From Stigmatella aurantiaca DW4/3-1 (GTDB lineage: Bacteria > Myxococcota > Myxococcia > Myxococcales > Myxococcaceae), in assembly GCF_000165485.1 (NCBI RefSeq), contig NC_014623.1:4421501-4485500 (forward strand): a stretch of 64,000 nt of DNA. Reading direction: 5' to 3'. Made by a program: the position numbers and the translations under genes. The notes under the pieces were generated by a model. The model was not told where the DNA came from, ran no database searches, and worked only from the letters and a program-made list of their open reading frames with translations. This document shows, piece after piece, positions 16,912 through 25,406 of the stretch (positions within the stretch are counted from its first letter, which is position 1; the number at the start of each line of letters is the position of its first letter).

Positions 16912-17716
16912 GAGTGATCCACTTTTCAAGGCAGTGGGGGTGTGTGAATGACTTCAATGCCATGAATTTCTGCGCGCTCGAAATGATACCGGAGGATGTT
17001 GTCCATTCCGTGCTCGGCAACGTGCCATTGGACACGGATACCTTGAGCAGCTTTCAACTGAGCACGGGCTTGGGCTATGAGGTTGTTGAATTCGCCTGAT
17101 GTCGCATACCCGTGTTTGGGGGTGCCATCTTTATTGAAAAATTTGAGATAACTGGATCCCTTTGCTTCCAGCAAAATGCCATTCCTGAGTCCATCGTATT
17201 CAACCGTGCCAATATAAAAAACGTGGTCGGCGGTATGGCCAGAGATCTGTTCTTGAGAGCGCCGTGCCTGAGAGGAGCCAGAGAACTTGCGTTGACGCCA
17301 AACCAGGAGAGGAGGCCAGGAGAGCGGCCACGGCGGAAGGAAGCTGTGCCAAGTCCTCCAAACTGCGAATGGGGTGGAGGACGAGATGTCCCAGGGCGAG
17401 GACCATTTCCGCCAGCGCGTCCTCCGCCCCGTCGAGCGCGGCGTTGAGGGCATCATGCTCCAGGCCGAGTTCGCCCAAGGGGAGCCCTCGGGCCTGTTGG
17501 AGAGAGGCTGAATCCTCCAGGGGGAAGAAGACGCCGCCCTTGTCGAGGTAGAAGGCGCCCACCTCGAAAGGGCCCGCCATGAGGCGGCCGTCGCGCAACG
17601 CGACGGGACCCATGCGCTGCAAGGGCCTGCCGGACAGGGCTGAGGCGAGGTAGCCATCCGGGCGCATGACGACCCACGGACGGAAGGAGAGCAGACGCCG
17701 CAGGCACTCCGGATAA

Positions 17717-17734
17717 GAGCGCGTGGAAAAATTA
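17717..17734 (+). repeat. Left terminal inverted repeat of the IS element
   Basis: 18 bp, identical to the reverse complement of the right end; preceded by the TAA target duplication at 17714-17716. Confidence 0.93.
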
Positions 17735-17823
17735 ACCCGGATTCTGTCAGCGTCGTGACGGTCGTTGGGGGTTGATGTCGCAGTGCATAGGTGTGAGTCC
17801 GCCCGAGAGAGGGAGGGACTTCC

Positions 17824-18633
17824 ATGGCTGAACCCTGGGTGTCAGATGAACTGTGGCGAAAACTCGAACCGCTGCTGCCGAAGCCTCGAAGAAAGGATCG
17901 CCACGTGCAATTCGCTGGGCGCAAGAGGACCGACCCTCGCCGGATCTTCAGCGGCATCGTGTTCGTGTTGCGAACAGGCGTTCCCTGGCGCGCATTGCCT
18001 GCCACCGGTGCTTTTCCCTCGGGTTATACTTGCCGTCTCTGGTTGTTGAGGTGGCATCGGGCGGGTGTTTGGAAGCGATTGAGCCAACTTCTCTTGGCGG
18101 AACTGAGAAGCAAGGGGCGACTCCATTGGACGCATGCAGTTGTTGATAGCAGTTCCGTACGCGCCCCCAGCGGAGGCCGAAAAACCGGCCCCAGCCCCGT
18201 TGACCGAAGAAAGCTTGGCACCAAGCATCACGTTATCACCGATGCCATGGGGACACCCCTTGCCGTGACTCTCACCGGGGCAAACAGGAATGACATCACC
18301 CAACTTCTCCCCTTGGTGGATGAGCTTCCCCGTGTCCGCGGAAAGCGGGGCAGCCCCAAACAGAAGCCGCAGAAACTCTACGCAGATCGGGGCTATGATT
18401 CCGACTCCCACCGACTGCAGTTGAAGAAACGGCATATTGAGCCCTATATCGCCCGGCGACGAACTGCTCATGGAAGTGGTTTGGGCAGGAAACGCTCAGT
18501 CGTTGAACGCACGCTCTCTTGGCTCCATCAGTTCCGAAAGCTGGAGATCCGGGAGGAGCACTCGGTTGCAACCTACAAGGCTCTTGCTGACCTGGCTCTC
18601 TGCCTCATCTACGAGCGCCTGCTGGAGTCGTAA
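17824..18633 (+). CDS. IS5-family DDE transposase
   Basis: A 269-residue single-frame transposase. The N-terminal DUF4096-like region reads MAEPWVSDELWRKLEPLLP, with GVPWRALP further on. The DDE catalytic residues fall in HAVVDSSSV, KLYADRGYDSD and RKRSVVERTLSWLH; the insert GGRKTGPSPVDRRKLGTKHHV is a diagnostic IS5-group pattern. GAGGGAGG precedes the ATG. The stop codon TAA lies within the right inverted repeat. No programmed frameshift is needed. It is oriented opposite to the toxin gene it interrupts. Confidence 0.95.
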   Translation: MAEPWVSDELWRKLEPLLPKPRRKDRHVQFAGRKRTDPRRIFSGIVFVLRTGVPWRALPATGAFPSGYTCRLWLLRWHRAGVWKRLSQLLLAELRSKGRLHWTHAVVDSSSVRAPSGGRKTGPSPVDRRKLGTKHHVITDAMGTPLAVTLTGANRNDITQLLPLVDELPRVRGKRGSPKQKPQKLYADRGYDSDSHRLQLKKRHIEPYIARRRTAHGSGLGRKRSVVERTLSWLHQFRKLEIREEHSVATYKALADLALCLIYERLLES

Positions 18634-18648
18634 TTTTTCCACGCGCTC
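18631..18648 (-). repeat. Right terminal inverted repeat of the IS element
   Basis: 18 bp, perfect match to the left end when reverse-complemented; includes the transposase stop codon and is followed by the TAA duplication at 18649-18651. Confidence 0.93.
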
Positions 18649-19020
18649 TAAGGCACCTCTTCGCCGGAAGAGAGAAGAGGGCGCAGGAGCGAGAGAAGGG
18701 TGCGGCGAGGAGCAAAGTTGAGGAGGGTGGTCTTGGAGTGGGTCAGAGCGGCCCACAGGGCGAGTGAGTCCTCAGGCTCAAGAGGCTCGCCGGGGGGATG
18801 CCAGTCGTCCTCGTCGAGGCCTGAGGACTGCTGGAGAGAGAGGAAGGCGTCTGCGGAGGAGTGCTTGCCGACGGTGTTTCCCGTGGCGCACCCGATCAAT
18901 GCCCACCCGAGGAGGAGGGCGAGAAACGCAACGAAGCGATCGGAAAGCATCGCGCGATCCATGGGTATCCGGCCCCGGTTGATGGGGCCACCTGACCACA
19001 GGGGCAGGCGGGACGCGTTT

Positions 19021-19752
19021 TTACTTCTTCAAGGAGAACTGTTCCGCGCCGTCGAAGACCTTCTTCTCTTCGACGCGAGGCAGGGTGTCCTCAAGGACTT
19101 GCCCGTCCGAAGCCGTCACGCGCAGCTTGGTGGTGGCCGTGTCCACGCCAGGCGAGGCGAGGAAGTAATTGTAGTCCTGGCGCTGCATGTCCACCCAGGC
19201 GCCGTTCTCGCGCTGCCATTCCAGCTTCTGAATGGGCAGCCGGTGATTTCGTACCTGGATGGCCGTCCACCACTGGGAACTGCCCTCCTTGAAGCGGTAC
19301 CGCACCGGGCCACTCACCGCGCACGTGACGGGGCGCCAACGGGTCTGCACCCGCCCATCCGCGACCGCGGCGATTTTCGCGAAGGCCTGTTCGCTCAGGT
19401 CCAGGTGTCCCGGGCCGCACTCCGGGCAGCTGTCGACGATGCGCACACGCACCGTGCCCTTGGGCCCTTCGACTTCCGCGCATGAGCCGCACACGGCGCT
19501 GTTGGCGAACTGCGGCGCATTCATCGCGGCCACGTCCATGTCCTTGGGACTTGCGTCGTAGCCGCAGTGGCCCTCGCCCGTCGCGTTGTACCAAGTGGCG
19601 ATGCCTTGCCGGAATTCGCCCAGCGCGCGCACCTCGCCCTCCGGATCATTGGTGAAGCCGGAGTCATCCGGCTCCGACGAAGAGCATGCGGTCAGGCCCA
19701 GCATACCAACGGCGGTGAGGTGTCGGAGAGAGACGAGCGGGAGGGCGCGCAT
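19021..19752 (-). CDS. Bacterial expansin-like lipoprotein
   Basis: A 243-residue protein with lipobox LTAC (C23). The double-psi beta-barrel domain spans about residues 45-140: GIATWYNATGEGHCGYD, VCGSCAEVEG and SCPECGPGHLDLS, whose D118 matches the Asp essential for wall loosening in BsEXLX1. A second, carbohydrate-binding domain (CBM63-like) follows at about 145-240 with aromatic residues (QWWTAIQVRNHRLP, QDYNYF). Expansins loosen cellulose-containing walls without hydrolysis. The ATG at 19752 has AGGAG upstream. Expansins are rare in bacteria but reported in some fruiting myxobacteria. A lipid anchor would keep this one on the cell surface. Confidence 0.88.
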   Translation of the reverse strand: MRALPLVSLRHLTAVGMLGLTACSSSEPDDSGFTNDPEGEVRALGEFRQGIATWYNATGEGHCGYDASPKDMDVAAMNAPQFANSAVCGSCAEVEGPKGTVRVRIVDSCPECGPGHLDLSEQAFAKIAAVADGRVQTRWRPVTCAVSGPVRYRFKEGSSQWWTAIQVRNHRLPIQKLEWQRENGAWVDMQRQDYNYFLASPGVDTATTKLRVTASDGQVLEDTLPRVEEKKVFDGAEQFSLKK

Positions 19753-19958
19753 GGAAGGCTCCTGCTTCAGCCATGCTCTGGCTGGCATCCCTGGAGCGTA
19801 GCGCGGCCCTCTCTGTCTCGTATGAGGCTTCGCTCACAACGCAATGGTTTGCCGGTACTACAACTGTGTCGCTGGGGAACACGGCGTGAAAGCTTGAAAT
19901 CAATGTCTAGCTGGAGAAGGGCGATGGAGGGCTGCGCCGAAGTGCTCGGCCATCGAGG

Positions 19959-21245
19959 ATGAACACCCTCCCCACCCTGTCAGCCCCAGGTGGTGAGATG
20001 GCCCTGCCTGAAACAAGCAGGGGGGCGGAGATGGAATGGGTGGGGCTTGTCGGACGAGTGGAGCAGGACCTGGAGCGGGTGATTTCGCAAGGCCTGCTGC
20101 CCCAGGACGGCTTTCTTCCCTCGGAAAACTCGCTGGCCAAGCACTACGGACTTTCACGCAGCACCGTCCGTGAAGCGCTGAAGCGCCTGGCCGCCAGAGC
20201 GTTGATTGAGCAGCACCCGGGCCGCCGCAGCCGAGCCCTCCCCTTGGAGGGGGCGGTGACCCTGGAGAACCTGGGGGTGGTGCTGGAGGGCCCGGGCGCC
20301 GCTCAACCGGAGAGACGGAAGCTGCTGGAGGGTTTTCTGGCCCTCAAGCGAGAAACGGCAGTGGAACTGCTGGCGGCGTGTTGCCAGCAGGCTTCTGCCA
20401 GGGACTTGGACACGCTGGCAGGCCTGTGCTTCGAGTTGGCGGAGGAGGCCCGCTGGGGCGACAACCCCGGCAGGTGGGCGGAGCTGGAGTTCGCGTTGCT
20501 GAGGCAGGCGGCCCGCGCGGTGGACCGTCCCGGGCAGGCCCTGCTGCTGCAGTCGCTGGAGCGCTCGTACCGAGGAATGGCCCGGTGGCTGAGGCCGCAC
20601 CTGAATGCGCAGGCCACTCGGCAGTGGGCACTCTGTGCGCTGCACGCCCTGGCAGCCAAGGACGCGCAGCCCCTGCGCCAGGAACTGCCCGCCTTGCTCC
20701 AGGCGAGCGATGGGCACCTGCTCGCAGGCCTCTCACCCCCTCAGGAGCCAAGGGGGTCGTCATGGCCCCCACTCTGCGCAGACACAGCCCCCTCTCACCA
20801 CCCCCTGGAGCATGAGGACGCCACGCAGAGGCTGTCGGAGGCGAACGGTCCCAACCAGTCTGCTTGTCCTACAGGTTTGCGCCAACGGCCGCCCACGGGG
20901 GGCCCCTCACCCGAGGCTCCCTCCTGTGACTCGCGCCCCCCTCCGGTAGACGGGGCGCCCGGCACGGATGTGCCTCAGGGCCAGGAAGCGTCGCGCAGGG
21001 TTCCGCCTGGCCTCCAGGAGCGACCGTCCCAGGCGCCGGTTGGCGGTGGCTCTAGGGTGGGGCACCTGGGCAGAGCAGGCGGACACCTCCTGCTGGATGG
21101 AACGGCTGAGGGTGAACAAGGTGGAGCGTGCACGGCTGGGCAAGCGGGGCCCGTGACAGGCCATCGAGTGCCTGAAGAGGGGCAGGTGGGGCGGGGGCTG
21201 CTGGCGTGCGAGGGCGCTCTTCTCTCTGCTGACAGGAGCGCTTGA
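19959..21245 (+). CDS. GntR/FadR-type transcriptional regulator with long atypical tail
   Basis: The N-terminal winged helix is clear: VEQDLERVISQGLLPQDGFLP, then SLAKHYGLSRSTVREALKRLA. A helical FCD-like effector domain runs to about residue 250. The remaining 170 or so residues are rich in P, G, S and R, with no recognisable fold, and look like read-through of non-coding or decayed sequence, so the functional gene may originally have ended near 20730. In-frame alternatives for the start are ATG 19998 and ATG 20031; the conserved sequence begins at the last (MEWVGLVGRVE), which has GGCGGAG directly upstream. Regulated genes are unknown; neighbours offer no obvious target. Confidence 0.65.
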   Translation: MNTLPTLSAPGGEMALPETSRGAEMEWVGLVGRVEQDLERVISQGLLPQDGFLPSENSLAKHYGLSRSTVREALKRLAARALIEQHPGRRSRALPLEGAVTLENLGVVLEGPGAAQPERRKLLEGFLALKRETAVELLAACCQQASARDLDTLAGLCFELAEEARWGDNPGRWAELEFALLRQAARAVDRPGQALLLQSLERSYRGMARWLRPHLNAQATRQWALCALHALAAKDAQPLRQELPALLQASDGHLLAGLSPPQEPRGSSWPPLCADTAPSHHPLEHEDATQRLSEANGPNQSACPTGLRQRPPTGGPSPEAPSCDSRPPPVDGAPGTDVPQGQEASRRVPPGLQERPSQAPVGGGSRVGHLGRAGGHLLLDGTAEGEQGGACTAGQAGPVTGHRVPEEGQVGRGLLACEGALLSADRSA

Positions 21246-21287
21246 GCGCCCCTCACCAGAAGGTGGTCAGCCTCCATGCCCGGGAGC

Positions 21288-22454
21288 TTAGGTCCGGAAG
21301 GGTCCGGTCACCTCGAAGGTGATGCCGTTGCCACTGGCTCCGGTGGTGCCGCGTTGGGAGCTGAAGTAGAGCCGTTTCCCATCCGGGCTGAACGCGGGGC
21401 CGGTGATCTCCGAGCTGTTGTGGCCCACGAGCTGGAGCAGCGGCGCCACGACTCGGTTTGGGGTGATGAGGCAGATCTGAAGGTCGCCTCCATCCTCGGC
21501 CACGTAGATGTCGCCGAAGGAGGACACGGTGACATTGTCTACGCCCGTGAGCGGCGAGTTCGGGTAGAGGTTGTCGTCGTAGATGATCTCCAGGCGAGAG
21601 GTGGCCGGGGTGTAGGCCCAGACGCGGTTGTCGCCCTTGGTGGTGAAGTAGATGGTGCCGTGGGAGTACCAGCAGCCCTCGCCGCCATTGAAGACGGTGG
21701 TTTGTGAGGCATTGGGCTGCTGAGAGGCGGGCTTGCTGGAGGAGACAGGCACCCACGTCACGGTGGCGCCGGTCAGTGGATCCCCCGAGACGCGAGCGGC
21801 CTCGAGCGTGCCCGAGCTGAGTGAGGGATAAGCAGAAGGGGTGAAGCGGTAGAAACGGCCGCTGGTGCTGTCCTCGGTGAGGTAGAGCCGGTAGTCATCC
21901 ACATCCACGGCGACAGCCTCGTGGGCGAAGGTGCCCAGGGCAGGGCACACCACACCCTGCGAGGATTTTGTCGGATCGCATTCCCAGACGCGACCGCCCG
22001 AATGCTCCTCGCAGGAGAGCCAAGTGCCCCAAGGGGTAGGGCCTCCCGCGCAGTTGGACGTGGTGTTGGCGAGGATGCGGTAGGCGCCAGTGATGCCGCC
22101 TCCCCCATCGAACCGGATGGCCGAGGCACCGCCTGTGCCCAAGGTCTTCTCGGAGTTGGAGACATAGATCCATCCGCCCCCCGGAACGGAGAAGCAGGCT
22201 CCACCGTCAGGCGCCCCATGCCAGGTGTAGCCCGTGTTGGCCACCTTGGCACCGGAGCGGGCGATGATGCGCGAAGAGAAGCCCGCGGGGAGCCGCACGC
22301 CGTTGGCATCGGCAGAGCCAGACATCGCACCGTAGGGACTGTTGCCGGGCTGGGCGGGAGCGGCATAGGCCTCGCGCCAGAAGCCAGGCCCCAGGGTGAG
22401 CGCCGTTCCAGTGACCACAGAGAAACGCAGGAAATGGCGACGGTTGAATGACAT
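21288..22454 (-). CDS. TAT-exported DUF839/PhoX-like protein
   Basis: A 388-residue protein with a twin-arginine signal (SFNRRHFLRFSVVTG) and a DUF839 beta-propeller. Characteristic pieces are GGPTPWGTWLSCEEH, FAHEAVAVDVDDYRLYLTEDS and a later GDIYVAEDGGDLQICL, which are also found in PhoX alkaline phosphatases and related calcium-dependent enzymes. Start at ATG 22454 (preceded by GGAGG) rather than the longer frame to 22526. It may be a periplasmic phosphatase, but the metal ligands were not checked against PhoX residue by residue. It is the last minus-strand gene after the ccm operon and is separated from it by 175 bp, so it is probably its own unit. Confidence 0.83.
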   Translation of the reverse strand: MSFNRRHFLRFSVVTGTALTLGPGFWREAYAAPAQPGNSPYGAMSGSADANGVRLPAGFSSRIIARSGAKVANTGYTWHGAPDGGACFSVPGGGWIYVSNSEKTLGTGGASAIRFDGGGGITGAYRILANTTSNCAGGPTPWGTWLSCEEHSGGRVWECDPTKSSQGVVCPALGTFAHEAVAVDVDDYRLYLTEDSTSGRFYRFTPSAYPSLSSGTLEAARVSGDPLTGATVTWVPVSSSKPASQQPNASQTTVFNGGEGCWYSHGTIYFTTKGDNRVWAYTPATSRLEIIYDDNLYPNSPLTGVDNVTVSSFGDIYVAEDGGDLQICLITPNRVVAPLLQLVGHNSSEITGPAFSPDGKRLYFSSQRGTTGASGNGITFEVTGPFRT

Positions 22455-22629
22455 GCAAGCCTCCGATTGCTCGTGGAGGCACAGACTCACACGGGCCCGG
22501 CGGAGCCTCGGGTCAACTTTGAGCAATCAGCGGATAACAGGCGTGTTACCGGCTCAGCGTTTCACATCCAGCAGGAACGTGAGCCGTTGGAACGATGTCA
22601 GTGGTCGGGACAGCCCTGCGCTTCTTGGC

Positions 22630-23598
22630 TCAGGGCCGGGAGCCGACTTCCTGGCGGAGCTGCGCGATGGCGGCTTCCAGCTGAGGCGGCTGCATGTTGC
22701 GCGGCACCTCCACCGAGAAGCGCTCGAAGTAGTCCAGCGCCTTGGTCTTGCTGCCCGTCTGCATCGAGATGAAGCCCAGGAAGAGCAGGGCCTCCTGCGC
22801 GCCCGGGTAGGTGTCCGCCAGCGTCAACAGCTCCGCCTCGGCCCCCTCGGTGTCTCCCCGGATCGCCCTCAGGACCCCTCGGTGGACCCGGGACTCGACG
22901 TGGAACGGATCGATGGCGAGCGCCTGGTTCGTGAGGCGCTCGGCTTCCTCGGCCCGCTGGCGCCGGATGAACTCGTGGGCCACCATCGAGGACGACTCCA
23001 GGTCGTTCGGGTTGGCGCGCAGGCGCTCCTGGGCCTCGGTGAGCGCCTGATCTTCCTGCTCCATCCCCGAGGGCTGCGCGGGCGCGGGTTCTCCCGGAGG
23101 AAGCCGTCCCGTGGCCTCCATGCCGTCGTCCCGCGGGCGCTGCTCGGAGACGAGCAGGTAGCCCAGGCCTCCGAAGAAGATGACGATGCCCGCGCCCCAC
23201 AGCGCGCCCACCAGTTGGGGGTTCCGGCTGGAGAAGCCCGTGGCCGCCGGTGCCGGGGCAGGGGCCGTCGCTGGTGTGCCGGAGGTTCCCGCGGTGGGGA
23301 TCTTGCTCTGGCGGTACTCGTCCCGGGCGCGCAGGGCGGCCGCGGCCTCGCGCTCCAGCCGGGTCTTCTCCGCGGCGAACTGCTCGGGCGCCAGGTTGTG
23401 CTTCTCCGCCACCAGCTCCTTGAGCTGCTCGATGAGCGACTGCGCCCGCCGGTCCAGATCGTCCTGTTTGCCGTCCCGCAGCGGCTCGGGAGCTCCCCCT
23501 CCCTTGTTTCGCTGGAGCAGCAGGTAGGCGAGTCCACAGAGAAGCGACAGACCCAGCGCGATGACGCCCGGCCACCAGTTGGTTGTGTGCGGTGTCAT
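22630..23598 (-). CDS. CcmI/CycH-like TPR membrane protein of cytochrome c maturation
   Basis: A 322-residue protein with an N-terminal membrane helix (WWPGVIALGLSLLCGLAYLLL), a coiled-coil stretch, a second membrane helix at about 130-150 (ALWGAGIVIFFGGLGYLLV) and a C-terminal TPR region (about 185-310). This layout, and its position directly after ccmH with an ATGA overlap, match CcmI, which presents apocytochromes to the haem lyase. Sequence similarity in this family is weak, so the call rests on architecture and operon context. Confidence 0.78.
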   Translation of the reverse strand: MTPHTTNWWPGVIALGLSLLCGLAYLLLQRNKGGGAPEPLRDGKQDDLDRRAQSLIEQLKELVAEKHNLAPEQFAAEKTRLEREAAAALRARDEYRQSKIPTAGTSGTPATAPAPAPAATGFSSRNPQLVGALWGAGIVIFFGGLGYLLVSEQRPRDDGMEATGRLPPGEPAPAQPSGMEQEDQALTEAQERLRANPNDLESSSMVAHEFIRRQRAEEAERLTNQALAIDPFHVESRVHRGVLRAIRGDTEGAEAELLTLADTYPGAQEALLFLGFISMQTGSKTKALDYFERFSVEVPRNMQPPQLEAAIAQLRQEVGSRP

Positions 23599-24095
23599 TG
23601 CTCCATCTCCCGGCGGACGGCCTGCAGGTAGGGATCCTCCGCCTCGGCGGCCGTCGTCGCCGGAGACTCAGGGACAGGGGCGGGGGCCTCGCCGCTGTTC
23701 GCGGCGGCAGGCCCTTTGACTTGTCTCAGAATGACGAAGAGGCCGCCCACGATGAGCAGCAGCGGGCCCAGCCACACCAGCCAGTTGAAGCCCTCCGCCT
23801 TGGGTTCCAACAGCGCCCACTCCCCGTAGCGCGCCACGAAGAAGTCGCGCACCTCCTGGTCCGAGCGGCCATCGGCGACGAGCTCCCGCACCTTGTCGAG
23901 CTGCGCGCGCGCCGCCGAGGAGGAGCTGTCCGCAATGGAGAGCCCCTGGCACATGGGGCAGCGCAGCTCCTTGCCGAGCTTCTGCACGCGGGCTTCCAGT
24001 GCCGGTTCGAGCGGGGCACTGCCGGCTTGCTGGGGAGCGAACTGGCCGGTGGCAAGTCCGGCAATGAGGGTCAGCGAGAGGAGGGTGGCGGTCAT
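23595..24095 (-). CDS. ccmH: CcmH/CycL thiol-disulfide protein for cytochrome c maturation
   Basis: A 166-residue protein with signal peptide, the LRCPMCQ motif (about residues 45-51; the two cysteines reduce the apocytochrome CXXCH) and a membrane anchor near residues 105-122 (WLVWLGPLLLIVGGLFVIL). The helix region VRELVADGRSDQEVRDFFVARYG is the standard CcmH helix bundle. It overlaps the ccmI-like gene by an ATGA. Confidence 0.93.
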   Translation of the reverse strand: MTATLLSLTLIAGLATGQFAPQQAGSAPLEPALEARVQKLGKELRCPMCQGLSIADSSSSAARAQLDKVRELVADGRSDQEVRDFFVARYGEWALLEPKAEGFNWLVWLGPLLLIVGGLFVILRQVKGPAAANSGEAPAPVPESPATTAAEAEDPYLQAVRREMEQ

Positions 24096-24211
24096 GCGGG
24101 ATACCCCGGGCGCGGTCTACCTAGCGCCAAGGCGCAGTGTTGCACAGCGAAACCTTCCCAGGGGGCCTCGTGTTCCCGGCTTGGCTGCCGGGAGGAGGGG
24201 CCGGGAGCCGC

Positions 24212-25348
24212 TCAGCCTGGCAGGTCCTCGTCCCGGGCCGTGATGTCGTCGGCGCTGTCCACGGGCCAGCTCTGTTCCGAGGCCTCATCCCCGCCTTCGC
24301 TCGCTTCCTCGCTCTCGTACCGGTCCTCGGGGAGCGGTGGGATGAACTCCTCGCGTCCCAGCGCTTGGAAGACCGCCACGATGCCCAGGGGCACCACCCC
24401 CACCAGGAACGCGATGGGCCCCACCTCCAGGCGCAAGTTCACCAGCGCCCAGGTCAGGGCGATCACCGTCACCCCCGCCGGGACGAAGCGCAGCCACTCG
24501 GGCCGATCCACCTCGGGCCGCAGCATCAGCAGCACCAGCAGCCCCAGGAGCGCGACCTCCACGGTGGGCGCCACCGGAAGGCTGTAGCCGCCCAGGGCCA
24601 CCTGTCCCAGGCCTCCGTACACCACGTCCGTGGTGGGGCGGGGCACGTTCTGCCCACGCAGCGGGCCATAGGACGGAGGACCCAGGTAGGAGACCGGCAT
24701 CCGGGGCGGCGGCATCCAGGTGAAGAAGAGGGCCAGCACGCACACGCCCACCCCCACGAGCGCCAACAGCCGCGGCCCTCGCGTCAGCGCCCGGGGATCG
24801 AAGAGCTGGGCGTAGCCTTCCGGGCCCGCGAACACCTTGTCCCACTGGTCGCGGACCAGCAACGCCGTGCCGCCCATCCACAGCAGCGGCAGGGGGCTGA
24901 GCTCCAGCAGCGGCAGCACGAAGGCCACCGCCAGCGCCGTGTAAACGGCCGGAACGTAAGGCGGATGGAACGAGGCGGGAATCCAGGAGATCAGTGGGTG
25001 CGCTTCGCCGGTGGCGCGCAGCTCCCGGGCCACCACGAGCACGCCGCCCATCAACATCACGAAGGACCAGAACGGGCCCAGCCCCGCCAGGGAGGGGAGG
25101 ATGGACAGCCCCAGGGCGATCAGATGGAGGATCACCCCCAGCACGCTGGGCGAGTGCCCTGGCACGTGCTCCAGCCACTTCGGCCCGGTGTAGGGCGGCT
25201 TGACCGGGCCGACCTCCGTGCGCTCGTCCTCGGCGACCTGCTGGGCCGCCGTGGGCGTCTTGTACTCGGGCATCCGCGCGCCGCATTGCTCGCAGTAGCG
25301 CAGCTTCGGCTCCGCCGCGACCTTGCCGCACTCCGGGCACCGATGCAT
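24212..25348 (-). CDS. Zinc-ribbon multi-pass membrane protein within the ccm operon
   Basis: A 378-residue protein beginning with a four-cysteine zinc ribbon (CPECGK at about residues 4-9 and CEQCGARMP at about 19-27), followed by about ten hydrophobic segments and an acidic C-terminal tail (DRYESEEASEGGDEASE). It lies between ccmG and ccmH in the same direction, with gaps of 58 and 116 bp. Not a known Ccm component. Plausible roles are a regulator or assembly factor for the haem-delivery complex, or simply an unrelated passenger; the sequence does not decide. Confidence 0.7.
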   Translation of the reverse strand: MHRCPECGKVAAEPKLRYCEQCGARMPEYKTPTAAQQVAEDERTEVGPVKPPYTGPKWLEHVPGHSPSVLGVILHLIALGLSILPSLAGLGPFWSFVMLMGGVLVVARELRATGEAHPLISWIPASFHPPYVPAVYTALAVAFVLPLLELSPLPLLWMGGTALLVRDQWDKVFAGPEGYAQLFDPRALTRGPRLLALVGVGVCVLALFFTWMPPPRMPVSYLGPPSYGPLRGQNVPRPTTDVVYGGLGQVALGGYSLPVAPTVEVALLGLLVLLMLRPEVDRPEWLRFVPAGVTVIALTWALVNLRLEVGPIAFLVGVVPLGIVAVFQALGREEFIPPLPEDRYESEEASEGGDEASEQSWPVDSADDITARDEDLPG

Positions 25349-25406
25349 GACGTGGGTTCCTCCGCGCCGCGCTCCGCGAAGGGAGCACGGGCTTCCAACT
25401 CGAAGG

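Larger units (their letters stand above)
17717..18648 (+). mobile_element. Complete IS5-family insertion sequence, 932 bp
   Basis: The element has perfect 18-bp terminal inverted repeats (GAGCGCGTGGAAAAATTA at each end) and one transposase gene. It is flanked by a 3-bp direct repeat TAA (17714-17716 and 18649-18651), the target duplication. It sits inside a lipoprotein toxin gene. Exact ends, an intact transposase and a clean duplication point to a recent insertion of a potentially active copy. Confidence 0.93.
16926..18962 (-). pseudogene. Lipoprotein polymorphic toxin with Tox-REase-5 domain, broken by IS insertion and frameshift
   Basis: The 5' part (18962-18649) encodes a signal peptide with lipobox (WALIGC) and a helical N-terminal domain. 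Removing the IS (17717-18648) and one TAA duplication restores the frame exactly, through a PYPECLRRLLSFRPWVVMRPD stretch quoted here as the junction, to about 17300. There the reading frame shifts by one base, and the C-terminal toxin domain continues to 16926: GTVEYDGLRNGILLEAKG (PD-(D/E)xK-type D and ExK), WHVAEHG and IEVIHTPPLP, typical of Tox-REase-5. Restored length is about 365 residues. Exported lipoprotein toxins paired with Imm52 in myxobacteria resemble SitA toxins delivered by outer-membrane exchange; that link is inferred. Confidence 0.82.

Noticed and set aside
17285-17310. Programmed ribosomal frameshifting in the toxin gene
   Set aside because: No slippery heptamer or downstream pseudoknot is apparent, and the same gene carries an IS insertion, so decay is more likely.
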